Origin: Paramacrobiotus metropolitanus
Lineage: Eukaryota; Tardigrada; Eutardigrada; Parachela; Macrobiotidae
Direction: 5' to 3'
DNA length: 64,000 bases
NCBI RefSeq assembly: GCF_019649055.1
Contig: NW_026570333.1
Location: 124,001-188,000, forward strand
In this document: in pieces, positions 1-11,105 of the stretch
How the letters are laid out: each line of letters begins with the position of its first letter
Position numbering within the stretch: the first letter of the stretch is position 1
Program-made: the position numbers and the translations under genes
The notes under the pieces: model-generated
Seen by the model: the letters and a program-made list of their open reading frames with translations, nothing else
Told to the model about the DNA's origin: nothing
Databases searched by the model: none

Positions 1-1
1 T

Positions 2-2323
2 GTTAAAGTTCTGACGTCTGAAGATACGGTTGCTTCGCTGACGGGAGACGTTATTAAGGCGTTACGTGATAAACATCCAGATCCACCAGCGGATCTGGAT
101 ACAACGGTCTGTGACGTTCAACCTGTTGCTCACAATGTGTCTCCGAATGAGATTCTTGTCGCTGTTAAATCTTTTCCTGCAGGCTCATCAGCGGGACCTG
201 ATGGTCTTCGCCCGCAGCATTTGAAGGAGATGGTGAGTGTGCCTGGAGAAACAGGGGAGTCCTTACTGTCGGCCCTGTCCAAACTGGCCAACCTAGCTCT
301 ATCCGGAAACATCCCTGCGGCGGCCAAGAGAGTGTTCTTTGGTGGAATGTTGACGCCTCTATTAAAGAAAAACGGAGGTATTCGTCCCATAGCTTGCGGT
401 TGCACATTGCGGCGGATATTTGGAAAAGTTATCAGCCGATGCGTTCAAGATGAGATAGGAGAACTATTTCGTCCCGTGCAGCTCGGTTACGGTACTCGTG
501 GAGGTGCAGAAGCGGCCGTACATGCTGCTCGTAAATTTGTACGGGATGACTGTTCTGAAGTACAGGTTGTGTTAAAACTTGATTTTGCTAACGCTTTTAA
601 CACGGTCCGCAGAGATGTGATGTTGAAGAAAGTGGCGGAAGTTCTTCCTCAATATTATGCGTTTATCTCCGCGGCATACAGCACACCGTCGTCATTGTTT
701 TGTGGAGACCAAATTATTGCCTCTGCCCATGGTATCCAGCAAGGGGATCCACTTGGCCCGTTACTGTTTTGTTTGATCTCGGCTAATTTGTCCAGAGAAT
801 TACAGTCCGAATTAAACATCTGGTTTTTGGATGACGGCACGTGCGGCGGGGATCCGGATACCGTTTTGGGAGATTTCATGACTATATTGGAAAAAGCACG
901 CACACTCGGCTTGCAGTTGAATTTGTCGAAATGCGAGCTGCACGTTTTTGGTGGCACTGAATCGGAGTGGAAAGAAGTCATTGAAAGTTTTCACTCTATT
1001 TCACCTGAGATTCTGCTGGTTTCGTCGGAGCAGCTGGACCTCCTTGGTGCACCACTTACTGATTTGGCGATTGGGCGAGTGTTAGATGGAAAGATTGGTC
1101 AGATACGACGTCTGACTGATCTGCTCGGTGTGTTGCCAGCGCATCAGTCATTGTTCCTTTTGAAGAACAGCCTTTCGCTGCCGAGATTGTTGTTTACTCT
1201 TAGGTGCGCCCCGTGTTGGAAGTGTCCAGATAAACTGCGCCTGTTTGACGATACCGTGAGGAGAAAAGCGGAAGAAATTACGAATGTAGAAATGTCCGAC
1301 ACCGTGTGGCGACAAGCGATTTTACCTGATCGCCTTGGAGGAATCGGCCTTTGTAGGGCGGAGGATGTAGCGTTGCCTGCATATCTATCTTCGTGTTATG
1401 CTACGGATCCTCTGGTCTGTGAGATTGTCCCGGATACTGGTCAAAGCCTTAGAGAAAATGTGGTTAAGGTTTATCAGGAGAAACTTGGAGAAGACCCACC
1501 GCCTATGCCGAGCCGTCGTTTCCAGTCAGCGTGGACCGGTGTGATGTACGACAAAATGCGCCGTCTCTTAGTGGACAATGCCGACGTTATCGCTAAAGCT
1601 TGCTTGTTGGCCCTGTCTACAAAAGAGTCTTCTGCATGGTTGTCGGCGCTGCCTGTGTCCAGTTTAGGAAACCTTCTTGATGATGTTAGTTTACGAGTAG
1701 CTGTGGCTTTACGCTTAGGTGCTTTTATATGTAATGAGCACATATGCCGTTGTGGCGAAATGGTTGACAGGTACGGTCATCATGGCCTTTGCTGTAAGAA
1801 AAGTGCAGGACGAATCCGGCGCCACAGCGCGCTCAACAACATAATTCAGCGGGCGTGTGGATCTGCGAAAGTATCCGCCATTTTGGAACCTCCCGGACTT
1901 GATAGGGAAACTGGAAAACGACCAGATGGCATGACCCTGTATCCTTGGCAATATGGAAAACCTTTAGTATGGGATGTCACTGTAGCTGACACGCTAGCGG
2001 CAACATATATTGGCCAAACTTCTGACCACCCTGGCGCTGCCGCGGAAGCCGCTGAGATTCGAAAACTGGGAAAATATGAGAAGTTGAGGGATCGATTCAT
2101 TGTACAGCCTTTTGCTTTCGAAACTATGGGATCCTGTGGACCAAGCACTAGTGGTTTTATCTCGGATCTGGCCAAACGTATTCGGGAGCAGACTGGAGAA
2201 AGCCGTGCGAAGCAGTTTTTGTTGCAGCGTTGCAGTTTAGAAATACAACGGGGCAACGCTGCCTGTGTTCTTGGTACAGTCGAGTGCAGTCGCAATCTCG
2301 ATGAACTGTTTTCGCTTTTCTAG
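2..2323 (+). CDS. R2-type non-LTR retrotransposon polyprotein, 5' part outside window
   Basis: The frame is open from the first bases of the window to a TAG at 2321-2323, so the N-terminus lies outside; the first possible internal start (GTG, 137) is not needed. Visible order: the SAGPDGLRPQHL entry motif; RT motif A with catalytic Asp (KLDFANAFN); motif B (GIQQGDPLGPLLF); motif C as FLDD, the catalytic Asp pair; a Cys/His knuckle (CRCGEMVDRYGHHGLCC) followed by RRHSALN; then a PD-(D/E)xK-like endonuclease core, RPDG followed by VWDVTV. RT, then a Cys-His finger, then a restriction-like endonuclease is the order known in R2/NeSL-like elements, which reverse-transcribe at a nicked chromosomal target. 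There are no internal stops or frameshifts, so this copy may be young. The clade assignment is inference; an RT with a restriction-like endonuclease is well supported. Confidence 0.85.
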   Translation, partial: VKVLTSEDTVASLTGDVIKALRDKHPDPPADLDTTVCDVQPVAHNVSPNEILVAVKSFPAGSSAGPDGLRPQHLKEMVSVPGETGESLLSALSKLANLALSGNIPAAAKRVFFGGMLTPLLKKNGGIRPIACGCTLRRIFGKVISRCVQDEIGELFRPVQLGYGTRGGAEAAVHAARKFVRDDCSEVQVVLKLDFANAFNTVRRDVMLKKVAEVLPQYYAFISAAYSTPSSLFCGDQIIASAHGIQQGDPLGPLLFCLISANLSRELQSELNIWFLDDGTCGGDPDTVLGDFMTILEKARTLGLQLNLSKCELHVFGGTESEWKEVIESFHSISPEILLVSSEQLDLLGAPLTDLAIGRVLDGKIGQIRRLTDLLGVLPAHQSLFLLKNSLSLPRLLFTLRCAPCWKCPDKLRLFDDTVRRKAEEITNVEMSDTVWRQAILPDRLGGIGLCRAEDVALPAYLSSCYATDPLVCEIVPDTGQSLRENVVKVYQEKLGEDPPPMPSRRFQSAWTGVMYDKMRRLLVDNADVIAKACLLALSTKESSAWLSALPVSSLGNLLDDVSLRVAVALRLGAFICNEHICRCGEMVDRYGHHGLCCKKSAGRIRRHSALNNIIQRACGSAKVSAILEPPGLDRETGKRPDGMTLYPWQYGKPLVWDVTVADTLAATYIGQTSDHPGAAAEAAEIRKLGKYEKLRDRFIVQPFAFETMGSCGPSTSGFISDLAKRIREQTGESRAKQFLLQRCSLEIQRGNAACVLGTVECSRNLDELFSLF

Positions 2324-4558
2324 AGGTTTACTTTCCTAATTATTACTGATATCTTTTAAATAGGTATTGCAGGTTCTAAAGGAACTATTATTTGAATACA
2401 TATGCTTGAATACATCTTAAAGCACACTGATATCGCCGTTGAAACACTGAAACGTTAAAAATTACTGATGTACAGTACTATTTTCAGTTTTTTATTGTAC
2501 TGTGTAGTAGTTTGTATTAAACCGGAACCAGCCTATACAGCATTCGTTCCAGGGACCTGTACGTACTCAGTACAAATGACAATTTCTAACTAAGAATAAA
2601 ATAATAATATATTATTATCTCTGTGTGAACCAGTACACTTCGCTGTGCAGTACAATACACTTCGTTGTATCAAACTGTTCCCAGAATATGCAGTGTTCTG
2701 ATAAGAATGTACTGCCGGCGGTGACTGCTTTCGAACAGCCGGCCTGTAATAAAATGCACATCCAATATGGACATGCGTCATCCATTCTAGGAACAACCGC
2801 ATCTTTGGCACAAACAATTCGGAATGGTGTTATCATTAGCCAGGTCGCCTGTGATAAAACTGCTGTAATAAGGGCTAATTTTTACACACGTAGAATGGAA
2901 TTCTTGGAAGAAATTCGTATTTCGATACAAAAATTAAATATACCGGTAACCTGGTTTTCGATGAAGGTCTGTATTATCCGAATGTTTACTTATGCTAGCG
3001 AATAAACACTATGAAAAGTGACTAAACTAAACAATGTTGTATTACTGTACAAGATCAAAGTTTATACGTCCGGTGCCGCTCACAGTGCCGAGTCTGTCGA
3101 CGTTCGTGCACTATACTCACTTCTACGAGTACATTGATTTCGGATCGTCTATATTGTTTAGAACCTTCAACCAGGCTCAAAATCCCCAGCCGGAATTGGG
3201 CTGCGTGCTCCGAGTCCAGTTAAATTGAAAACGGACATTCGCCATGCTAAATTATTGTTTAAGGAAACGCCATGGCGCGCTTTTTCTTACGGTTTCATTT
3301 AGTAAATACTTGCCTTAACGAGCCTCGTATCTTAACTGCCTTATCCTGTCACTAGCTACAAGCCTACATGTAGTAGCTAGTGTTAGTGTTAGCAGTCGGA
3401 GGCACCAAAATTAATGGTAATTCACGCATTTAAGGGGTCTCAAGCAGAAGTATCCTCTGCGTGAACGTACCTGGTTTATTCATTAAGTTTCAACTTATAA
3501 CGTAAGCATTTATTGATTTATTAGGTTAAGCAAGACTGGAAGTACCGAACGAACATTCGGCTGTGCTGCCTAGTGCGTACTTGGGTTTACGTATGTTATT
3601 ATTATATTAAGTAATTTTAATTCATTGTGGTGTTGTGAACGCGGCGTCTGAGCTATACGATAGCTCACGAGTCAGTAAGCTCACGGTATAAGCTACACGA
3701 TATTCAGCGCCGTGTAGGCGTGTCACGCGTGTGTAAAGCAAAACAGCTGATTCAGTCAGTGACGGTCACAGTCAGTCAAACATGCAGTACGACTGTACGA
3801 GCTACGGCTGCATCATTCACCGCGCACTGAAACACAGCTGTATCTGTACAGATAGTACTGTATATCTCGTAACTTAAGTCAGTTAGGTGTAAGTACGCTT
3901 TTAGCCTTTCTGATCCTGCTGGCTTTTTATCAATTTTATGCATGATTTTGATGGCGTCCTGTGAATTTTGTTTCCATAATCCTGAAAGCCGTAAAAACTA
4001 ATAGCTAAATATCGCATTTGTTTATTTATTCCCTAGCAGGGTCTAGCTGCATGTGCAGTCCTAGAGTCCCCCCTCCAAATGCTGATGTTATAAGCCATAA
4101 GCGATTACTTTTGACAATTTTTCAGTAGACATATTTTCCTGTTTATTACAGTACTCAGAGTACTCTGTCATTGGAATGATAGCGTACGTTATCCTCGAGT
4201 AGCTAATTGACAATATCGCATTCTTTTCCTGATGATAAGGAACGGGTAATGGCGCATTAAGGCTGTGAGAGCACCAGAATGTGGCCATCAGTTTTCTAAT
4301 GCGCCGTGTGATTCGTCATAAGCAGTCTTCTGTGGAGTTGCCTGGCCCATTTGCAGTGCTTTCTCAGCTTGATGGTGCATTTTTGTCAACGGATTGTGCA
4401 TATTGCTGATTGCTTGCAGTCTGTGACACACTCTGCGCACAACTTTCATGATCCCTCTGTGCAAACTGCATCTGCAAGCCTAAGTTAAAGTCTCTCACGG
4501 TCTGTGTGGATTGCTGATGCGGGGTTCCCCACGCTGCCATCCCCACAATTCTTGATCA
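2324..4558 (+). other. intergenic, no gene recognised
   Basis: The first part is presumably the 3' untranslated tail of the retrotransposon; its end could not be fixed because no flanking target duplication was found. A 126-codon open frame at 2625-3005 has no recognisable domain and no good start. The rest is mixed sequence with short palindromes but no convincing exon. Confidence 0.5.
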
Positions 4559-7500
4559 ATGGCCAACCTGGCGTTCCACTGTCGTGACTGCCAGTTAGAC
4601 TTCGACTCTCGCTTCCCGGTAACGTTGCACCGTGGAGTGCAATTCAGTTTGTCGCAATTGCAGCGAATTTATCTTATAGGATGGCAGCTGCCCGGAATGC
4701 TACAGTGCGGACGCTGTGGAGAAGCGTCCCGTCGTTGCTCAGGGAAATCCTGCGCAGCCCATCGGTCTGGCATCTCAGTTAACTATCTCGTGTCCAGCGC
4801 AACAGTGAGCCCTACAAATAAATTTATTGTAGGCGCTCCTGGAACACGACCGTCATCAGCTGCTCCCGTTCCAAGGCAGCCCGATATTCCCGTGAGTTGC
4901 ACAGTTTATTCTCTGGAACCAGCATCCAAAGCGAGACTACCGTACAAAATTCGCTTTCTTGCAGCCGACAATCTTCCCGAATGTGCCACGTCCCAGTATC
5001 CGTCCCCCCACGGGAATGGGTCTTGGTAGTGCTCCCGCGCGGTTTCCCCCAGCTCCTCGCGGTCCCCCAGCAGCGCCTCGTGTCAAGGTGGGTACCACCC
5101 GCCGAAATTAATTTTTTTGCAGCGTGACTGAGCATTTACGGATGCATTGCACAGGCTCCGAAAGCTTCGCGAATGCGCGCCCCGGGAGCGGTGCCCGGGC
5201 CGTTGCCGTCGCGGGTGTTCGTGAACAGTGTGGTGGCGCCGGCCCCCGGTATGCTGCAGCAGGATCCGGCGTTAGGGGGCGCGCGTGTACTGGCCAAACA
5301 GCTTCTGGACACCGCAGGCAAGAAAAATCATATTACAGAGCAAATCAAACTTTTTCTATCGGCTCGATTTTTTGCATTTCGTTCTACCGTAGATTAGATT
5401 TATTAGCGTTAAAAAGAGAGGTAATCAGGTAGGTAATCACGTAATTAAAATATGATGGTAGAAATGGTTTTCTTCTCGTATAGCTTTCGTGATTTTTTAA
5501 CCGCTTATTAACTGTTAATTTCTGAGAATCATTCCACGAACGAGGAGTTCAGTGCGTTGTGGTATTTCGTCCTTGCAGTGCTAGGCACAGGCCGACCCGA
5601 CGCCGTGGCGCAGTTCTTCACGGCCACCGATCAGCTGGGCGCGGAGGTGCTGGCCACGTTGACGGTGTGCAGCAATCCCATTACGCTGACGGCGTACGCC
5701 AACCTCCTCGTAAGAAACGCTCTCTGTGATGATCGACCGCCTCGCAGACTGTGTGATGATGTGTGTGTTTCCAGCAAAATGCCGCACAGATTATGGATAC
5801 CATCAAACAGCAAGCGGAAGAAAGGTAACGCCATGTAGAAATCTGGACGGTGCTGACGTACTTATTGTATATTCTTATGGATCCAGTTTTTTGACAGTAA
5901 CAAAAACACGGAGCTCTTTGTGCGGTTGTCTAAAATTATTCTTTGCATGGCATGTTTTTGTTCATCCGAGTAATTAATCCGAGCTGTATGGTGTTTTACC
6001 GGTAGACTGAAAGCGCTGAATATGAACGTGACGCTACACGAAGCCGCGTTCGGACGGAAACCCGCCCAGAACCTCCCGAACTATCCATCCAGCAGCGGTG
6101 CCCATTTCCCCCATCCGCAACTAATCACCACGTGGGTGATCTGCCCGCGCTTGTCTTCGTTGACGTTGCAAAGTGAAGTTGTCGGTGTTGTTGTTTAAGC
6201 AGGACGTTGATGGTGAAGAAGCTGCCGCCGCACGCCAAAGAGCACCATCTGTACGGGTACTTTGTGCAGTTCTGCACGCCCGTCTCCGCCATCCAGACCA
6301 TCCGTATCGCCCGCAACCGCCAGACACGCGAATGCCGCGGCTTCGCCGTGATGGAGTTCGCCGGGGCGGACGCGGTGCAGCGCATCTGCAGCCGCAAAGT
6401 GCACGCCATCCACATGCCGGGCGCGCCGGACGGGAGCGGGGTGTGGGTGTACTCGGTGCAGGTGGAACCGTTCGATCGGGTCGGTAAAAAAGCATCAAGA
6501 CAACTAGCTTCCCCTTAAATTAATCTGCATTTATTTTACTGATCGGCGTAGACTATAATCGATTTACTCTGCTTAAAAAGGCCGTAAAGAATGATTTGTT
6601 TTGCGCGTGTTGATTTATTTTGCTGTTTTTGGATTGCTTTATTTGCGTTACTGTATTCCTTTATGAATCTGGCGAGGTGTTCGCCATCAGAAAATTTAAA
6701 TATCTTCCAAATAAATAACATGAATTGCATTTTGTAGTTATTTGAACCGTTTATACTGGAATGTTTACTGTTTAGATTGAAGATTAAGTATTTTGAAAAA
6801 AATTTCTAACTTTCATGCTTTCTGGAGTGTGAACACGTTGGGATAAATTGAATCTCCATATTAGAGAAGAATTTATAATGCTGTTTTGATTTTGCTTTAG
6901 CCATAGTTTTTGCCTTGCAGACGGTGCAGCAGAAGAAAGCCCTGAAGAATCTCGAGTACGCATTGTTCGTCCGCGGTCTGTCGTCGTTTATGCAGGAAGA
7001 CGACTTCTCACGGCTGGTATCGGAAAAGTACGGACGAGTGAGTATGAAGTTCGGTATTTTTTCCTCGTGTGTTCTTTTTTATAATCAGACATTCTATGAT
7101 AAATGCAGGTAAAAGACCTGTTCTTCCAAGCGGATTATTCCTCTCCGAGCACGAAGAATGCCTACGCCAAGATCACCTTCGAAGATCCGGAAATGAACCG
7201 GCAGTTACTCGACCTGGGGACCATCGAGATTAACGGGCGACAGGTGAGGCCAGTTCGTTCAAAACTGGGTAGTTTATTGTACTGTCATCTACTATTTGGA
7301 GCGAAAATTATCTTTCTCTGAAGGAAAACGGATGTTGATTCAGTTTACGATTTAGCGTTTAACCAATCGCGGGTAACGATACATTATAATATATATTTTG
7401 CTCGTGTAGTTGCAATGTCAGCCATGCGCCGATCCTCGAAAACATGGGAAACCGGCGGCATCGGGGAGAAACACGGCGCAGAGCGATCGCATCGAGGAAC

Positions 7501-7958
7501 CGGATACGGCGGGGAACAAGCCAGTGGCGGATGATGATGACCGGGGCAAATGCATTGTATGTCGTGTAATGTGATGATCAGTACGTAGTAAAACTAGTGC
7601 GCACTACCGTAGCCAGATCCTTTTTAATGGAGATATCTTACCAGGCTACTGGAAAATTTTTTGGATGGTCTAGACAATTTTATACTTTTTTTGGTTTGAT
7701 TTTATGAGATGCAAGTTGGTTTGGAATCGAAGCACCGGACATACAATCTTATTATATGCGTTAAAACGAAGCAGCGACTTTTCTGTTTGTACATGGCAAT
7801 GTGAATGTGTGTAGGTGTGCTCGGATGAGGATATCCGCATCCTCTTCATCCCCTGTAACCACATCTGCGTGTGCCAGGCCTGCTCGGAGAACATGGAGGA
7901 ATGCCCGTACTGCCGCGAACCGATCACACAGAAAAATGTCGTCTACGTCGTGCAATAA
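4559..7958 (+). CDS. two-RRM, C-terminal RING protein (12 exons)
   Basis: Exons read as 4559-4618, 4706-4804, 4965-5087, 5155-5317, 5579-5709, 5775-5824, 6006-6131, 6203-6479 (or 6483), 6921 (or 6907)-7037, 7109-7243, 7410-7556 and 7815-7958, about 523 residues with closing phases. Domains in order: N-terminal Cys pairs (HCRDC, then CGRC and more Cys) like a zinc ribbon; a Pro-rich stretch about 54-100; RRM1 about 251-343 with RNP1 CRGFAVMEF; RRM2 about 344-427 with RNP2 LFVRGL; an acidic linker; and a C3HC4 RING about 475-520 (CIVC, PCNH, CVCQAC, CPYC) close to the C-terminal RINGs of MEX3/IAP-type ubiquitin ligases. Likely an RNA-binding E3 ligase; substrate unknown. The intron after 5317 starts with GC (CAG|GCAAGA). 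The exon 8/9 junction has two frame-compatible choices. The exact family is not recognised. Confidence 0.8.
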
Positions 7959-9349
7959 CTGTCATACGACTGTAAATGGAGTTTACTCAGATTGTGCGAT
8001 CTTGCATGCTTTTTGTGTATTGTATTGTAGTAAAGTATGCTGTCATGGCTAATGTTCACTAAATTCCTTTTATTTTTTTCTGTTTGTTTTACTGCTTTTG
8101 TAATTTTCCAGTTACTGCCTTACCTGTAATAGCTTAATTAGCTTTCGAATTGTTTTATGAATGCCTGTATTACGTGCCTGTTTGTACAGCGGTGAAGTTG
8201 TGTAAAATACATTTATCAAAAGTGCAATAGACGTCGTTAACCGCAGTCGAAACCCTTTAAATTAGTGTATTCGTCTGCATACCAGAAGAATATGAACGTA
8301 CAACTACACGCTGTAAGAAAGGGATTATTATGCACCGCAGCGATCACCCCAGGCGCACTTTACAACCGGTGTACTACGAGCATTATTATCATCATCTGCT
8401 ATTGCATTCCTTGCACAAAATTACGGAGTGCATCGCACGGGCTCTTAATAACGTTACAAAAAATAGCACCTACATTATGAATCATCCACGTTTTCACACT
8501 GTAGTTAATTCTGATAACCGTGACCTTTGTCGCAGCTATCGTACATAATAATGTGCTTTAATATTCGAGTTTTTATAGCGTATTTAAGGACACGAAGAAA
8601 ACTCAATGGCATGTCTGACAACCCGAAATTGCTGCTGATGATAGAGTGGGTTGTATATCTGTCCTTAATCCTCGCCAGCCTGTTTCCAGGAATACGGTAA
8701 CCTTGCTAATTAGTACTCGTAGTTACTAGTAACTAGTGCTGGTTCGAAAATATATCGGCGCACAATACTGGATTTAATTGCCGGCTACTGTGGCACAAGG
8801 AAAAGGAAAAATACGCTGGCATTTTCGACATATTTGCTGAAGGTATACCCGATTGTATTGCGCCGCGGCAAATCCAGCTGGATTGGTGCTGTTACCATCA
8901 ATTATTTATGATTATCGTTAGCCAAAATGACCTCCGTTATTTAAGGATTTATTATTAAGCATATTACACACGGGTTATTGGGCATGATTACACGTTGCAG
9001 CAACGCAGCACCGGCAAAAACCACCCTGGATCCGCGGCGCCGTAAACAGCTGTTAGAAAATTAAGCAGTGCCCCATCTGCTCATTATCTTCGGGTTCTGA
9101 TTATGCTGGATACTTAATGGCAACTGGAGAAAATCCCGGTAAAACAACCGCCAAGCAGTTCCTGCTACCGATATATAAATTGCGATGTACGGCGTATTAT
9201 AACGTTTATTTACCACAAAACGATGATATTAAGGAAAATAGTCAGGTACATGATAGTAGGTACCCAGTTCGTGTCCGTTCACGGGAACTGCCGTTTACGC
9301 ACACTGCCCAGCACTTGTTTGCATTGTTTTTTGACATTCTATTACCATC
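7959..9349 (+). other. intergenic, no gene recognised
   Basis: 3' flank of the RING gene and 5' flank of the small secreted protein. An ATATATAAAT stretch at 9171-9180, about 180 bases before the ATG at 9350, could be a TATA element, but no transcription start can be fixed. No other coding signal was seen. Confidence 0.4.
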
Positions 9350-9748
9350 ATGGTCATGCTCGTATTGTGGTCGCTTATCGCCATCCTTCTCGTTATCTCT
9401 GCAGCATCCGCATCCCGAATTCCCGGTGGTGTTAGCGGGGACGCCATCCACGCGTCCAAGGTGGTTAATTCGACGCTGGAAGGCGAAACGCGGAGGACGG
9501 ACCGCGGAAGACGCTTCGTACCCAACACGTACAACCATGTCACCGGCCGGACCTGGATTCTGAACCGCCCTGGACAACCTGTTAAGAAGCCCGCTAAAAG
9601 CCGGTCACGCCACTGGTTCGTCGCCTTGGTGGGCGCTTCAGTGCGGTTGCAATCTTCTCAAACGCCGGGCCACGTAACCAAACGGCCCGTCGTCACAACG
9701 AAGTCATCCGGACGAACCGGACCCGAGGGAAACTGGTTTCTAGGTTGA
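9350..9748 (+). CDS. small secreted basic protein, unrecognised
   Basis: A 132-codon single-exon frame begins with ATG. It opens with a textbook signal peptide: a short start, a hydrophobic core (about residues 3-19, rich in Leu, Ile and Val) and small residues (AASAS) for cleavage near residue 22. The mature part is basic, with Arg/Lys clusters (ETRRTDRGRR, KKPAKSRSR), one predicted N-glycosylation site (NST) and no Cys. It does not look like a neuropeptide precursor: dibasic sites exist but no repeated peptide sits between them. Two upstream in-frame starts on other frames give weaker alternatives. No family was recognised; the signal peptide is the main reason to believe it. Confidence 0.5.
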   Translation: MVMLVLWSLIAILLVISAASASRIPGGVSGDAIHASKVVNSTLEGETRRTDRGRRFVPNTYNHVTGRTWILNRPGQPVKKPAKSRSRHWFVALVGASVRLQSSQTPGHVTKRPVVTTKSSGRTGPEGNWFLG

Positions 9749-11105
9749 AGTGACGCAAATGTGACAGATGATATGTTATCATGGTGTTGCCTCTCTCCGG
9801 GTGGTGGCTGTGTCGTGTATCTGGAAGCTCGTTTAGGTTATCCAAGTAACAATCACTGCAACTGTTGTCGGGTGGTGTTGCAATTGACTAACCTGGATTA
9901 AATCATGAAGCCTCCATTCACGTAATCACAATCAATAATTGTAAAGCAAATTAAGACAGCTTCAAGCGTCATGGTAATTTTGTTTCTTTCTGACTGCTGA
10001 GAAAGTTTTCTTTAGATTCATGGTAAAGCAACTCCTGAAAATTTGGTTCCAAACTGTCTCTCGCAGTTACTTTATAATTCGAAGCATGTGTTTTTCATAA
10101 CATATTGTAAACTAACAAGCAAAATGTACACTTTCATAGCAAAATGTATATGGCAGCGAGAACTTAGGATGCATGGGTTTTTTTGACGAATTTAATTCGC
10201 CATACCTCAGCAATCAAATGTCATGACCTACGCGTGCATCGCGCGTGAAACCGATTTTGGGGTCAAGGTGTAGGAATCATTTCGCGATAGTATGATTTAC
10301 TTTGATCAGTTCAATGTGCTTAACTTCATGGTACAACAATTGAATCAATAACAGCCAAAAAACATCATTCCCATTCTGCTTCCTGGAAAGAAGAAACACA
10401 TGCTTTTTCTCTACGGTATCGCTAAATGTTCCCCGAACAGAGATCGTATTCCCATGCTGTATTCGTTAAGAGATGGCATACTTATACGTACAGTAAAACT
10501 TACACGATATTCGAGTACTAATACAACGCTTTAATAAAATGTTTTCGGAGTGCACGAAAGCGGTAGCTGCAAGGGATACATGCTGAACTGGTACCAGATA
10601 CCGCGGCAATTCCCGCTACAAATGGTTCTTCCGTAACCTGACCAGAAAACGCTGCACCAGAGCACGTTAAAATTATCTGTCCGTAAAGAGGCAATGAGCG
10701 TTGACAAACGGTTCCGGCCGGTTTCATAAGCGTTTACGGCATACGACTTTACCAGTGCGAACCATCTGGCTAGAGAAGATCACAAAATTCTGTTTAGTAA
10801 GCAGCGAAACGGCAAGTATTTTTTTAGACATAGAACGGTACTCGTATATGCAGTATATTTTGATGGCAGTGCCGGTAACAATAAAGCTGCACTTGATCGT
10901 TTTATTAGCAGTGTCAGTCGATGGTTGCCTGAACGAATTTTATTTCCGCAAAATGTCCCAGCCGCACTGAACACCCACCAACAAAAGCATACCGCATTTA
11001 TCACATGAGCCCTGAAAATCACTACTACATTCCCAAGGCAGTCATACAGCGCAGAATCACATTAACGAAGAAATGCTCAAACTATGGACCAACGGACCAT
11101 CGATG
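9749..11105 (+). other. intergenic with a retroelement scrap
   Basis: Downstream flank shared by the secreted-protein gene and the oxidoreductase gene, which converge here. It holds one short R2-type 3' fragment (separate entry). Nothing else was recognised. Confidence 0.4.
10395..10465 (-). mobile_element. 3'-end scrap of the R2-type element
   Basis: On the minus strand the frame reads IQHGNTISVRGTFSDTVEK, matching the IQRGNAVSVLGTFSEMVEK end of the copy at 56.8 kb. Flanking frames are broken, so it is a relic of the C-terminus only. Confidence 0.6.

Noticed and set aside
2625-3005. 126-codon frame after the retrotransposon
   Set aside because: No domain, no ATG start, and likely within the element's tail or intergenic DNA.
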